Positions 1 through 12,427 of a stretch of 64,000 bases of DNA are shown in pieces. Both the position numbers and the translations under genes were made by a program. Under the pieces are notes generated by a model. It saw only the letters and a list, made by a program, of their open reading frames with translations, was not told the origin of the DNA and searched no databases. The DNA comes from Apis mellifera (taxonomy: Eukaryota; Arthropoda; Insecta; Hymenoptera; Apidae). Where the stretch lies: contig NC_037641.1 of assembly GCF_003254395.2 (NCBI RefSeq), positions 6,377,001 through 6,441,000 on the forward strand, given 5' to 3'. The first letter of the stretch is position 1. Every line of letters begins with the position of its first letter.

Positions 1-229
1 CCGCGCTCGTTGCCGCTCAATTCCGCGTGAAAACGCTTTTGGAGAGATATCATTGTGTTTGTGGAACGAATGCGCGCGACGATTCCGCGTTATGATAATT
101 GAGGCTCGATGGTTATGACGAGGAATAAGGTAATGATAATGGCGGGAAGTGAAATTTTGTAAAAGTGGAGGAGGAAAAATTTATTTTAATATCGCGAATT
201 GTGGGAATTTGCACGTTCGAGCGATTTTT

Positions 230-542
230 ATATCCCCCCTTTCACGTTTGTGTTATAATTTCGGTAAAGTATTTTATTCTATTGGGTGTTTGTTTGATTT
301 ATCAATAATGGAATTATATATGGAGTGTGAGATATTCACTTTCAGGGAGTGAAATTAACCCTCAAAGTATTTTAAAAATATAAGTTGATGAGATACCCTC
401 CTTTCACGTTTGTGTTATAATTTCGGTAAAGTATTTTATTCTATTGGGTATTTGTTTGATTTATCAATGGAATTATATGGAGTGTGAAATTCCAGGGAGT
501 GAAATTAACCCTGAAAGTATTTCAAAAATATAAGTTGATGAG
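230..542. repeat. tandem duplication, two copies of about 155 bp
   Basis: Copies at 230-392 and 393-542 share the start CTTTCACGTTTGTGTTATAA and the end TAAGTTGATGAG. The second lacks several short segments. The short open frame in copy 1 is not kept in copy 2, so it is not a gene. Confidence 0.85.
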
Positions 543-3500
543 CTACGAGAAAGAAGAGAATTTTTAATTACGAAATAATTGGGATTTTTAATGCTTCTAT
601 TTGGGAAAAAATGTTTTATGGATGCATGCACACAAATATTCATTGAAATTTATCAAAGATTGGTGAATTTCCATGCGAATAAAATCGTTATTTGGACGAT
701 AATTAAGTATTATTCCATCGTTTGCGCACGTTAGACAATGGAAACGGCATTATATCAAAGCGGAAACGTATGTTTCAACAACACGATTGCACCCCGTCAA
801 ACACCGTGCCGCGTAATAATCTCGTTCCGGGACTAATCTCGACTCAACTTCCCGCGAAACTTTCCAAGATAACGCCCAAGTTTGCGAATTATTTATTCGA
901 AGGTAAGTCGAGTACTGGAAGCGCATCACGCGCCAAACACTTTGTTGCTTCGTCGCGTTTCAACCAACCGCTCGAAAACTACCGTAACTGGCAAGTCGTT
1001 TGTGAAACTTTGCGACTTATCGAAGAAGCGAGCGAACGAGAGATCACGAGAAATTATCATTGCAACGCTGCTTGAGAGAAGAATTGGAGAACATTGCTTA
1101 AACTGTACATAATTTTTAATAATAATTTCGTAAAATTCGGGAGACCAAGCATGCTTTCGTGGAAATTCCGTGGAAACAGTTCGTGATCCGTCAAAGCGAT
1201 TAACCGTGATTGAAGAGTAATTCATTGCACGTATCGTGGCCTAATTAATAAAAATTTGTAAAGAAGGGAGAAACAGATAGATATTAAGTGACTAGGATAT
1301 ATATATGTGATGTTTATTTTGTTTTAATTGTTCCTTTTTCTATTTCAGATCTGACGTCCTATTAGAGCTTGTGACTTCATTTTTAAGAGGGAACGAGATG
1401 CAATTCCATTCGACAGTAAAACATTCGTGAATTAATCTTTCTAGAAGGTAATTTCTTGAGAATCAGATACTTTAAACTGGTGAAAAATATTCTCGAAAAT
1501 TTAAGTATTAAATAGACACACTCTATAAGACTATAAATTATCACGAGATCCAAGAATGTTCTGGATATTCACATATCTCAGTGAAGATTTTAAATCAACA
1601 GGTTAAACGTTACGCTGAAACAACAGAGAAAAATTGAAAAGTAATTCGACAAAAATCGACTTGGATCCTACGTATTAAAATTGACTTAATGTTAAAAAAG
1701 TATCTGATCTTGTTGGCGAAATTTATATTTTTCCAAAAACATTTTCATGGCAGATTATGAAGCGAAATTTGGCCGAAAGAAAGCAGAGAAGACCTGAAGA
1801 ATCGAGTTGAAAATCGGCGAGGAAAGGGAAGAACAATAGAAGGGGTCAAAGTCGCGGCGGACAGAAGCGATTTTTACGAGTGCCATAAATCGGTTGCCGA
1901 TACAACGTGCACACACGATGCTAGGTAAATTCGATTTATAGTGGCCAATAAATAATACCGCGGAGACATGTTTCAATTATCTCGAAAACAATACGTGTCC
2001 CTGGAGGGAATTACTTCGACGCCTATCTACGAAATGGTTTTGCAACAGCTATAATCTCTTATCCGCCGATATTTCTTTTATGATCGTGTATTTCTTAAAG
2101 TCGTAAAAAAAAAAAGATTTCACATTATTTTTCGAATTTTCGAGAACAGAAATTTGAAATCCATTATTGTTCTCAAAATAATAAACGAGGAGAAGTGGAT
2201 TTGAGAATGAATTGAAGTTACGAATATCGGTTAAATATATTTGGAGAGCAATTTATAACTCATCTTTTTTATAAGTTATATAATCTTCTCAGAGAGTTGA
2301 ATGAAATACTTCTCGTAAATAAATAACAAGAAATCACAATTAATTAAAGTCACTTGAGAGTCGTAATTTCCAACGGTTGAACAGTCTTGTATCCACCGCA
2401 GACAGGAAGTTTTCGCTTGCCCAATCGGATAATAATAAACAAGTTTGCCACAACGCCGATTGTCGTTAATAGATCACGGAAAAAATTCTATTTCGACGTG
2501 GGTACATGGGATTATAGCGGCCGATTTCCGCGTTCGTTTGTCCGTTTCTTTTTTTTTTTCGTTTGGAGTACACGAGTAATACTCGATTAATAAAGCGGCA
2601 CAGTCGATGGATAAACGATACAAAATAACTTGAGAGAGAGAGAGAAAGAGAGAGCAACGTTCTCTCGCGTTACAAGCAGCCAGCAGGGGCTGGTAGTAAA
2701 ACGAAATTTGTCACTGTTTGTGAACCGGTTTGATCGGTGCTACGATTTGTCATTCCCGGCTTCGTATCAACGTGGGAATCGACGCGAGATACGTTTCCTT
2801 AAGAATCAGGATTTGCGCGGTTTAATTAGCGTCGAGACATTCTGTCCACTGATAAATTGTGGAGGTATTTCAATTTATAAATTTACACACCTTTAGAAAT
2901 AAAGATGGTTGGATAATAAAGTGAAAAAAGGAAAAAATTGTTTTTGTGAGATAAATAAAGGTAAAACACAATTTCTCTTACTCAATAATTGCGAGTTATT
3001 AAAAGTTATATTTCCTTTCTGATATTTACACTCTAAATAAAAATTAATAAATTAGCAGATCTTTTAAAATATTCACCTCTCGAAAAATGTGTAAAATCTT
3101 CTAATTCGATATCGTTTGTTAATTCGTAATAAATAATTATTCATCAATAAAGATAAAGATTGTGATAAAAGGAGCAATTCTATGATATTTTTCCTCTTTT
3201 TACTAATTATCCACGTACGAAAAACAATATTTCCACCCCCGATAATTGATTCACTTTTCAACGATCGACAGACGAAAATTTCCCACGAAAATTACGGAAC
3301 GAGGTCCGATAATCCAATGATTTAACCCGCTAATTATACGTTACGGCCGACAAACGTTGATCGTTATCGTCATAACCCTCGGATTTCCATTCTTCGATGT
3401 ACAAGTTTTAATTATACGAAAACAGGGGGGAATAGGCTTTACGCGTAATCAGAGCTTTCTAAAATCCAAGCCGGGTGGATTAATTCATAATGTTACGTCA

Positions 3501-6500
3501 ACGCGGCGACACGGGGTTAAATTCAACCGGCGATAAATTCATGAACCGGTTAGCCGGCCAATAATTATTTTAATCCATTTAAGTGCGGTGTCACTCGACG
3601 ATTTACTCGTTGGAAAGTTACGCAAGATGGTGAAATTAGCGACGATCATCACTCGGTGGGACACGATGAACGATTAATTAAACAAACGTTTTATTTTAAT
3701 CAAAAGTAATTTTTCATTCTTCATCGAACATTTTACGTGATGCAACATTAATATTTCTCGTTTAACACGAATAATAATGTCTTATTGATAAATGATAAAG
3801 GAAAATCGTTTTTTTTTTTCGAATATTTGGACTTATTGACCGTCACACAAAGCGAGAATCGAGAAATGATTGGAGAGAGTGGCAATCGTGGGTGGTAAAA
3901 TTTTGCTCGAATTTTATAACGGTCATAGCTCGTATTATATGCTTCTGTCGTTTCTCGAAGCAAGCATTTTCATAAAAAGTTATCGTAGATTGCACGCAAC
4001 GCGATTTTATTGCGTCCAATCTCCATTCTCGAAATATAGTCTATCGATACGGGGAAGTTTACGTGTTTCAAGTTGCATTTCGTTCCCCGAGATATTCAAA
4101 TCGAGGAATAATTTTGCAACAATATTCAATTATTATTATCTTGTTTTTCTGTTTTAATGATTTTTTCTATCTCTGAGAATTCCTCTCTCTTGATTGAATT
4201 AAATCTCTCTTGTTCTGATTATTAATAACTTTGTATCCAAGATTTCCATAGTTTCGAAAAATCAGGAAAAATTACAGATCTTACATTTGAAAAATTGAAA
4301 ATTAAACTATTCATACTTAATCTTCATTACTTAAAATAACAACGAATAATTAGTTAATTGAAAAATAATCTTTCTTTAACATCCTTAATTTTTCTTCAAT
4401 GAATTCAAATTTAATATACAATTATTATTCTCTTACTATTCCATATACTATACATATCCAAACCATTCTCTGTATCCCATTACAATTATTATCACATCTC
4501 TCTCTCTCTCTCTCTCCACATCTGTAAACTCTGTTTAACGAACAAGCAAGTTCACGAAGACTACGGAATTACACACAAGCATTCGTTCCCAATTTCGCGC
4601 AACGACGCGAATAAACAAGTTGGTTACACGTTTGAAAAGGAACAGGGGGACAGGAAATAGAGATAATTTTCACGCGATCGCCAGACAGAAAGAGAGACGA
4701 TCGTTGGTAACGAGCCACTGCGGAGAGGGTTGCAGATACTCGGAAAGGAGCTTTCGACTCGGGGAGCAGGGCGCCAAACTACCGTTCCTGCTATGCGCTC
4801 TCGCGAGAGTGCAGCGCGTTGGAGGACACTTGGAAAGTGAATGGCCACTTGCATTAAGTAAACAAGTTACAGTTGGGTCGGTGCAGTGGTACGACGCTCG
4901 ACAAGACATACTCTAAGGTCGAGAAGCTTAATTTTCGCGGCTCTCGCCTCGCCGTTGTGAATTTCTGTCCGTTGGCCATCATCGAAATTAAAATTATTAT
5001 TACCGCCTTTGGCGATAATTCTTTTGCGTTCCAATAATTCTTTTTTCGAGAGAGAAAGTTGTAACGAAATAATAGCGCAAAAGATTAATTTTTAATTAGT
5101 CCGTTTTGATTAGATTGGAAGCAGAGTGTTTAATAATAATTCCTCGATAAGGATGATTTATGTAGAATCGATTATTTCTTCTCTTACGATATATTGATAA
5201 GGTATTGCAGAATTTAATACTGATATTCTATATATATATATATAATAATGCAAGAGGCAAGATTATTAATGTACAGTCTCGCGACAAGTCGATAAATCGA
5301 GAAACTTGGTTCCAAACTCTTGATAACAAGCCTGGAATTGACAACGATAACAAACAAAGCTAATAAATACCAGGATTATTTACGTATTCTGTACACAGAG
5401 GATTTATTTAATACTTGTTCAATCGTTCAATCATAGATTCAATTAATCATTTCGAATATTATCGAATACACTCTACGCCCAATATCTTCGTTTATCCATC
5501 ACAGAAACTTAATACTACATATGCAATCGATAAACATTTCCAAAAACCATATAATTTTGTTTTTCTTTCGAACGACAGGGATGCACAGCGATCGCGGTGA
5601 CAAGTTACAATTGACGCAAGTTTATAGCCGTTCGTAGTTCGCATATCAAACGCAAGTTTGGTTGCAGCTGCGACGACACGCAGGTCGAGGCACGTTGGCA
5701 ACCCTTCCCTTCCTCCCCCGCAACAAATCGTGCGCGGAATTTTCGAGGCAGCTTCCCGCCACGCTATAAAGCGCAGGCTTTACTTATCGCGGTTTCGGTA
5801 TCCCCTTCCTTCCTTCGCGAAGGTGCAACCGCGCTAAGTCGCGGCGTAAACATTAATTTCCGCGAGCAGAATAGCAGGGTTCATTATGGTATCGCGTATC
5901 AAATTTTCCGCAGGTGGTTGGCGAGGAAATTACGCTGAATCTCGTTACGTCACGGGGCGACGAAAATTAGCCAACTTTCGAACGGGGTAAGGGTGGAAGA
6001 AGAGAAGGTTCGATACTACTTTTAGGGAAGGAAAATTTGGAGAGAGAGAGGGATTTAATCGATGTTTGTTATCCTCTTTTCAGTTACATATCGTTGCACG
6101 TGTTTGGATTAAATATTTTTAATTGAATAATAAAAACGTTTAAATCTGGCAATTCGTAAATTTTTATCGTTGGTTAAAATCGTGAATTCAATCGTTAATG
6201 AGAAAAATAAAGAATAAAACAAGAAGAGTGATAAAAGTCTTGTTAAAAATTCAATCATCATTTCGTCCGCAACAACTTAATCACGCTCCAAAGATTTTTC
6301 TCAACGGAAACGCGTAATTTATATGGATTTTCCTTCTCCTAAACTGATTTCTCCTCCCCGGTTATCCTCGTAAATCAAGTTAAATTATAGCTTCGAATTT
6401 CATGGTATTCGAGTTCAAAAATCGAAGACGGCCGGTTCGATAAAGTAAATTTTTCGTTGAACGTAATGCTCATTGGCCGAGAAATTACGATCGACAGAGA

Positions 6501-8940
6501 CGTTAATTCCCGGTCGGAACAAGCTCGTAAAACCAACACGAATTGCCGGCGTCAATTTGAAAGCGGTTAAGTACTAATTCCATCGTTTCTCCGCCTCCCC
6601 CCTTCCAAGAAAATATTACACCTATTACCGTCTACACCAACACCCCTAAAGTCTTCCAATAAGCAACCAAACTAGTTTACTAAACCAATTTCGAATCCCT
6701 CCTTTTCGTATCTCTTTTCACCAAAATTATTATATTATCCAATCCAGTTTCAAAACTATCCACCCCAAACTTGTCAACGTTCTCTCTTCCCTTCCAATTT
6801 TCCAAAATTTCTTTCATTCTTCGACTCACTTCCAGTCTCCATCCATTTCTTCCCTCCCTCCAGCTACAGTGAGAACACGCGGTCATCAGCGGTTGCGAGA
6901 TGAACGAATCGCGTTTAAATCACTCGCGAGAATCGTATTAACGAAAGAGAGGCGATATTACTACCGGCAGTATTTAAATTAAAAAGTTGAAAGGAGGGGG
7001 AAGCCGACAATCGTAATAAACATGTCCGCTTCTGAGGAGAGGCGATAATAAATAAGGCAAGTGCATACGACGCAACACCCCTAAATCATGGGGAACGATG
7101 CATCATGTCCAGTCGTCCCTGCCTTCCGCGTAAACGCAATTTCGTGCGCGGTGTATTTCGAAACGAACGAATGACGCATTGTGCGGCCATATACCTATGT
7201 TCATTTAGATTCCGTTAAGATAAAGATAATCATTGGTTAGAATCGTTCCGACACATTTCCCGGAGAAAAGAATTGTTCGAGGAAGAAAATTTCAAGTGTA
7301 AGTAAAGGGAAGAGAACTTGTCATATTTAAATTGTTTAAATTTAATTTACTTTTAGTAATTCTTACTTTTAGTTTGTAAGAATAATAATATTGGATGAAA
7401 GGAATTGTGGAAGGTTAAAAAAAATTATATAAAATTCGAGAGAAAAATCGATTCGAAGAAGGGAGAGAGAGGGGTTTTCGCCACGACTTCCGGTTTTTGA
7501 ATTCCGCGACGTTGAACGTCGAAGATCGTGGACGAGATACTCTAGTCGGCTTGGAACGTGACCATTGTCGTTCCACGATAAGGGTAAGAGGGGTTGCTCT
7601 GCCTTTTGCATAATTCGCCGTTCGAGGTACGGCGTGGCTAATGAACTGCTAAACGAGCTCACGGTTTTAGCCGAGCCGGCAGAAGCGGAAATTAATGCTG
7701 CGTTGGAGAGCCTAGTTTCGTGCGAATTTCGAACTCGAGGCTTCAACTTTTATCTGGAAACGCTTTGATCTTGGGAAACGGAGGGATTTATAATTTTGCA
7801 CGCGATGAAACGTGATTTTTGATCGTTGGGAAAATAAGTTGATAATGATAGATGCGAAAATGTGCAAAAAAATATGTAAAATTGAATTATTTACAATTAT
7901 TAATAACTGCGTGTTTTCGAAGGTAGAAATTTTTGAAAAAATTAATTGGATTAATAATTTAGAAAGACGTGAATTTATTTATAAAATTGAAAATATAGGT
8001 ATAAGTTAAATAATTATGCGTGTTGTTAAAACATTGATGAAATTTATATTTTATATTGGTTATTATTTTGCTGTTTGTTGGAAATAAATTGAAACATGTA
8101 TTCTATTTATTGGGAACAGTGGGTGTTTAATTTTAAAATTCAAGAACAAATCAGTTTTGTGTAACTTTCGTTCCATTCATTTATAACGTTTTTGTTTTCT
8201 TTTAATTTTTAATTATCAAGTTGTTGGAATAAAAATTTATTATCCGCACGATACAAAATGTACAATCATTTTCACAATTGTTCCATTGTGCAGTATGTTT
8301 CCCTTATCTCAGGATGGAGATGTAGATTCATGAATTTTATACATAGTATAAAATTATATTAACTCGTCTACGTACTCTGTATAACTCTGTGCAAACTCAA
8401 AATTGAATACACGCGACGTTTACCTACGTATATTTCGCAGGTATTATCTTTTTATTTATTTTTATGCTATTGTATCCCATCATTTTACACGAATAAATAA
8501 TTCATTTATAATAATTATTAATATTTCTTATTCTTAAACAAAATATCACAACCGTAATAACTTATTTTTCTCGTCGAGAAAGGAAAATGGAAGAGAAAAC
8601 GATAAAATATTAAATAAATCTTGGCTCGTAATCATTTTCGATTGTCCAGTATCGGTCAATTTAACTTGCAGTTACTCTATAATTACTCTACTTTGTAAAA
8701 TAATATTTAGAATACTCGAATAAAGGTATAAAATTAAAATCGTAAAACTTTAAATCCAATTTTAATAGGTAAAACATTAAATCATTCCTTTTTTGTAATG
8801 ATAAATCGTTAAGCGTGGGCGTCAGTAATAAAAATCTAAAAGTTATTCCATTATTGGTCATTATTTATGAAAAATACAATTGAAAAATCATATTCGTAAT
8901 ATAATCGGCAGGAAACGTATACGTTCGCCAAATTTCGTCG
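543..8940. other. noncoding stretch upstream of the RNA locus
   Basis: Mostly AT-rich sequence with CpG-rich islands at about 4540-4980, 5640-5990 and 7440-7760. It contains a GA tract near 2631, a palindrome CTCTCGCGAGAG near 4798 and a short TA run near 5230. A GTAAGT donor-like site at 904 follows an open frame with no recognisable product. Open frames overlap on both strands and none resembles a known protein. Probably intergenic or intronic. Confidence 0.6.
5765..5800 (+). promoter_or_regulatory. possible TATA promoter in a CpG-rich island
   Basis: TATAAA at 5765-5770 lies in the GC-rich stretch 5640-5990. No initiator matching TCAKTY is present about 30 bases downstream, and no ORF or splice signal follows clearly, so this is weak. 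Confidence 0.2.
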
Positions 8941-8966
8941 CCCGATAATCGTAGAGGGGAGAACGG

Positions 8967-9031
8967 TATATATACAATAATAATCGGGCGCGAACGATCA
9001 TTCCTTATCGAACTTCCGCGACGATAGGATC
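8967..9031 (+). promoter_or_regulatory. core promoter with TATA box, initiator and DPE
   Basis: TATATATA lies at 8967-8974. TCATTC at 8998-9003 matches the arthropod initiator TCAKTY and places +1 at A9000, so the TATA box begins at -33. GGATC at 9027-9031 matches the downstream promoter element RGWYV and starts at exactly +28. The three elements in correct register are strong evidence for a focused RNA polymerase II start. A palindrome, ACGTATACGT, lies about 45 bases upstream of the TATA box and may be an activator site. No clear heat-shock element is seen. Confidence 0.65.
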
Positions 9032-9454
9032 GATACCATAACATTTCGATTAAATTACATATACATATACATATTTTTATTTAAGTTTTTTTATTTCTAT
9101 TTATTTTTTAACTTCTAATTTTTTTTTTTTAGTTTCATTTATTTATTTAATCATCTCCTTCTTTATTTATTTATACATTCATTTTTTTTTTAACTTTTAC
9201 TTTCATTTATTTATTTATTCATTTATACATTTATTTTTTAATTTTTTTTTTTTTAAATTTTACTTTCATTTATTTGTTTGATCATTTATTTTATTATCTA
9301 TTTATTAATTTATTTTTACTTTTATTCATAAACTTTATTTATTTTTTAATTATTTATTTTTTTTTTTTTTTAGTTATTCATTTAGTTATTCAAATATTTA
9401 GTCATGCTTTTATAATAAAGAGATTTTAATATTTTATTTTTCTTATATGAATAT

Positions 9455-9606
9455 GGGTCTCGAAGTAGTCACCTCCTCGTTGGTGAGACCCGGTAATTGG
9501 CACTGGTTTCCACATTATATTATTTGATTTATTAAAAACATTGTATGTTAAAAATATTACATTTAAAATTAATTAACTTTTGGAAACTATTGCCAAGCTA
9601 AGAACT
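9455..9606 (+). ncRNA. structured domain H, copy 1
   Basis: A compound hairpin: GGGTC (9455-9459) pairs with GACCC (9487-9491), and TCACC (9469-9473) pairs with GGTGA (9482-9486), leaving a 9-nt left bulge and an 8-nt loop. A second stem follows, 9497-9512 with 9581-9596, paired at 15 of 16 positions including one G-U. The tail CAAGCTAAGAACTAC is shared with copy 2, and its ACTAC can pair with GTAGT at 9465-9469, which would form a pseudoknot with the first hairpin. The loop of the second stem is AT-rich and differs in sequence from copy 2, whereas the paired parts are preserved. Confidence 0.6.
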
Positions 9607-10034
9607 ACAATTTCCTCTCGTATGTTTTAGATTTTAATTTATTTATATTTATATACTAACTTTTCTTTTTCATATTATCACAATTATAGAATTTTGATTA
9701 TTTTACAAGGAATTTCGAATATTTATTAGTTCAAAATTTATTTATATTAATTCATATCTTATATTTTTATTATAATTATTATTTATTAATAATTTAAATT
9801 TAAATAATTAGAATTTTGATAACGAACAATTACACCATAGTTTTTCCAAATTCGAAATTCACTTAAAATTTATAAACATTTTTGAATATTAAGAAATATA
9901 ATTTTAGAACTTATAGCAATATTCTCTTAAACAAATGCTTCAACAAACAAAAGAAAAAGAAGGAAAAATATCAAAGCGTATTTTACTTCTTTTTCCACCC
10001 TATCCCTCCCCCATTAATATAATTTTATTTTCAG

Positions 10035-10251
10035 CACATTTTTGTAACCGCGCGCAATGCGGTTGGTAGAGTCAGTGTTTGCTTCCGCAAAAGTTTTTTT
10101 TCAAACGAATAACGCGAAATTTTAGAGTCAGTGTTTGCTCGCCGATTTTAATTCGAACGGTCGCGTTAAAAGTTTATTTAAATAATTCGTTTCGCGTTTA
10201 GAGTCAGTGCTCCTCTCAAGAAAATACGGCGATCATCCATCACGCGAAGAG
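10035..10251 (+). ncRNA. candidate lncRNA exon with three GAGTCAGTG motifs
   Basis: A pyrimidine-rich acceptor ends at 10034 (TTATTTTCAG) and a donor GAG|GTAACT begins at 10252. If the acceptor is not used, this is the 3' part of a first exon starting at 9000. GAGTCAGTG occurs at 10069, 10125 and 10201, the first two followed by TTTGCT. A short hairpin AACCGC/GCGGTT sits just before the first motif. No sizeable ORF is present. Confidence 0.4.
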
Positions 10252-10496
10252 GTAACTATCTTTCATCCTATTTAAATTCTTATTTTTCCATTTTAATAAA
10301 ATAGAATCATTAGATCATTTTAATTTTTAAATTTTTATATCAGAGTCTTACTTTTTATTTCTATTTAAAATTCATTAAAATTTCACATTTTTATCATTAT
10401 TACATTAGTCTAATAGAGCTTTATCTTTTTCTCGTTTCAATTTTTTCAAACAATCTGAATTAGTTTTAAATTATTTCGTTACGCTTTTTGTTGCAG

Positions 10497-10546
10497 ACAT
10501 TTCCACATCCTCCTACACAATGGCAAATGGTTCTTCGCATCGAACG
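10497..10546 (+). ncRNA. candidate 50-nt lncRNA exon
   Basis: This short segment is bounded by a strong acceptor (CTTTTTGTTGCAG) and a strong donor (ACG|GTGAGT). The preceding intron, from the donor at 10252, would be 245 nt. The exon contains one ATG in a good context (ACACAATGGCAAATGG), which could start a micro-ORF, but I see no conserved peptide. Splice-site quality is the only support. Confidence 0.45.
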
Positions 10547-10571
10547 GTGAGTCGCATGCATTTATGTTCCT

Positions 10572-10626
10572 CCGGTCACTCAATCATGTCGTAGGACGAA
10601 AGGTCCGAATCGACACGGGTGACTGG
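10572..10626 (+). ncRNA. 55-nt stem-loop, possible small RNA precursor
   Basis: CCGGTCACTC (10572-10581) pairs with GGGTGACTGG (10617-10626) over 10 bp with two G-U pairs. TGTCG (10587-10591) pairs with CGACA (10611-10615), and GGAC (10594-10597) with GTCC (10603-10606) around a 5-nt loop. It begins 25 bases after a predicted splice donor, so it would be intronic. Its size and bulged stem are like a short pre-miRNA, but no mature sequence is recognised. Confidence 0.4.
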
Positions 10627-10661
10627 TTGTATACGTAGATTTTTGCAACGAGCATAGTGAC

Positions 10662-10688
10662 CACGGGTATATTTATCTTATACCCGTG
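10662..10688 (+). ncRNA. perfect 10-bp hairpin
   Basis: CACGGGTATA pairs perfectly with TATACCCGTG around the 7-nt loop TTTATCT. It follows the previous stem-loop by 35 bases, and the two may form one folded unit. It is not followed by a T tract, so it is unlikely to be a polymerase III terminator. Confidence 0.4.
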
Positions 10689-11216
10689 AGTAGTAACAAA
10701 CTGTTTTATTTATTAGCTCAGGCTAGATCTTCTTGCACATCGCGTTTTATTAAAAATATAATTTATTAAAAATTTTCTTCTCTCATTTTTTGCCTTACTT
10801 TGTATAATATTATACAATATTTTTTAACGATTTTCAAATTACAATCTTTAATGTCTAATAATCAGATAAAATGAATATAAAATCTTTAATTCGATTTACT
10901 TTCGTATACGAAAATGTGCAAGAAGATATTTCGCGACAGGTAGATTTCGGAATCAAAGCAATAATAATTTTTTAATATTTTTATTTATTTTCCAAAAATG
11001 TGCTTTGATGAAGGAATCGCCTGAGGTTTTTATATTTCAATTTTTTAACTTCAATTTTTAGAGTCAATTATTTTACTTTGCATTCAATCTTAATATTTAA
11101 TTTTTTTTTTTTTTTTGTCTAAAATTAGAGTCATTAAAGTTTGAGACGATAAATTAAAGAATATTAGCCCGTTTAGAAAAAAAAATTATAACATCTTTTT
11201 AGTTGAGGATTTTCAG

Positions 11217-11311
11217 GTTTAACCCCTTCCGTGTTCACTGCCTCGATCTCACTCACGTGCCCAGGTGTTACTTGGGTGAGAGAGAGGCAATGGGCACGAT
11301 GATCGTAGTAC
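11217..11311 (+). ncRNA. candidate lncRNA exon containing a 17-bp hairpin
   Basis: An acceptor (GGATTTTCAG) ends at 11216 and a consensus donor (GTAC|GTAAGTTAA) starts at 11312. Inside, 11239-11255 pairs with 11273-11289 over 17 positions with two mismatches and one G-U, around a 17-nt loop. Beyond the donor, GTACGT/ACGTAC and GCACGAT/ATCGTGC complements suggest continued folding with sequence near 11350-11365. No coding potential is seen. Confidence 0.4.
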
Positions 11312-11846
11312 GTAAGTTAATTAACAGCGACTGACGATGAGTTAGTGATCGTGCACGACGTACGTTCCACATTGTGTGTGTGTGTGGTTAGGCTGTGGAA
11401 TTGCGTCGTTACGAAACAATAATTCTTACTATTTCATTTTATCAATATTATACAATTCCCAATCTCAATATTTCATTTTGAAATATAGAGAAATATCTAA
11501 AATTTTTTAAACACCCTTTTTGGTATCACGTAAATACAATTAAAATTATTAATCAGAATATTCTTTATCGCGATATTCACGCAATGGTCACTAGCCATCG
11601 TCAGTCGATTTCAGTGAAAATGGTACGTAAAGTTAAGAGTGTGAAAGTAGTGTCAAGCTCGGGTGTCGGAGGCGTCCCGGGACGCTCTCCCTAGTGTAGG
11701 CTTTTTGCACCCGGGCGTAATGCTTGAGAACCGTGGAGTGAATGTGTTGGTGTGCCTGTTTTGCCATTTTTTTTAAATATAGCGCTAGGCAGGATAGGTA
11801 GTATACTTTCTGGCGTGCATGTTAATCATAAGTAGGTAGGGCCGGG

Positions 11847-11897
11847 CAGGTTGTCACAGTCTCTGGTCGGGTAGGCGCGTTCTCGCGTGACAACCTG
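11847..11897 (+). ncRNA. perfect 11-bp hairpin in a GC-rich segment
   Basis: CAGGTTGTCAC at 11847-11857 pairs perfectly with its complement at 11887-11897 across a 29-nt loop. It lies in a GC-richer part of the locus (11640-12120) with other small hairpins, including one around 11670 (GCGTC/GACGC) and one near 11943 (TGGTC/GACCA). Confidence 0.4.
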
Positions 11898-12050
11898 TTT
11901 CAGGAAATTAAATTTGAAAAGTCGAGTGCGAGGCTGAGACGAGTGGTCGATCGAAATTGACCACACGTTTCTTTGGCTTTGCTCTAGATTTTTCGAATTC
12001 GCGGTCGCGGTCGCGAAATGGGCGAAACGAACGTCGAGCTCGAGATTCTT

Positions 12051-12105
12051 GCGCATGTACGGACAACGATCGAGAATTTGTTGATCATTGGTCGTCCATG
12101 TGCGC
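12051..12105 (+). ncRNA. 55-nt bulged stem-loop
   Basis: GCGCATGTACGGACAACGAT and the downstream arm ending CCATGTGCGC pair along most of their length with small bulges, capped by an AT-rich loop. An extended bulged stem of this size resembles a pre-miRNA, but the many mismatches make it weaker than the hairpin at 12262. Confidence 0.35.
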
Positions 12106-12261
12106 TCCAGCTTCCGCGAATTAGTCTTTTTTTTTTGGCTTTTTTTTTTTTGTACGTACGAATAGGAAATCTCGAGCCTAGTTTTAAGTTTCAGCGGGCA
12201 TCGCGCCCGAAGGAGGAAGACCGAAGAGGCCTCGACAAATTGTCGCGAAGAGGGGCTGCAG

Positions 12262-12318
12262 CGAATGGCTTCTCATTTTTTGGATCTTGCTTAGATCCAA
12301 AGGATGGGAAGTCATTTG
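12262..12318 (+). ncRNA. pre-miRNA-like stem-loop with 25 uninterrupted pairs
   Basis: Bases 12262-12286 pair with 12294-12318 without any bulge or mismatch (19 Watson-Crick and 6 G-U pairs), capped by the 7-nt loop TTGCTTA. The G-U pairs rule out a simple recent inverted duplication, which would be perfectly complementary. The length (57 nt) and unbroken stem would suit Dicer processing into roughly 21-22-nt products or binding by a double-stranded-RNA protein. I recognise no known miRNA seed in it. It sits just upstream of the nonamer array. Confidence 0.5.
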
Positions 12319-12343
12319 TTACTACTTTGTCACTATGCTCGTT

Positions 12344-12383
12344 TTAGAGTCTGTAGTAGTAGTGATAGTAGTAGTAGTAGTAT
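12344..12383 (+). repeat. GTA trinucleotide microsatellite
   Basis: An interrupted GTA/AGT trinucleotide run between the 25-pair hairpin and the nonamer repeat units. Confidence 0.7.
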
Positions 12384-12427
12384 ATGGCCGATGCACATTC
12401 CGGCCCAACGAACAATCATCATGGGCA

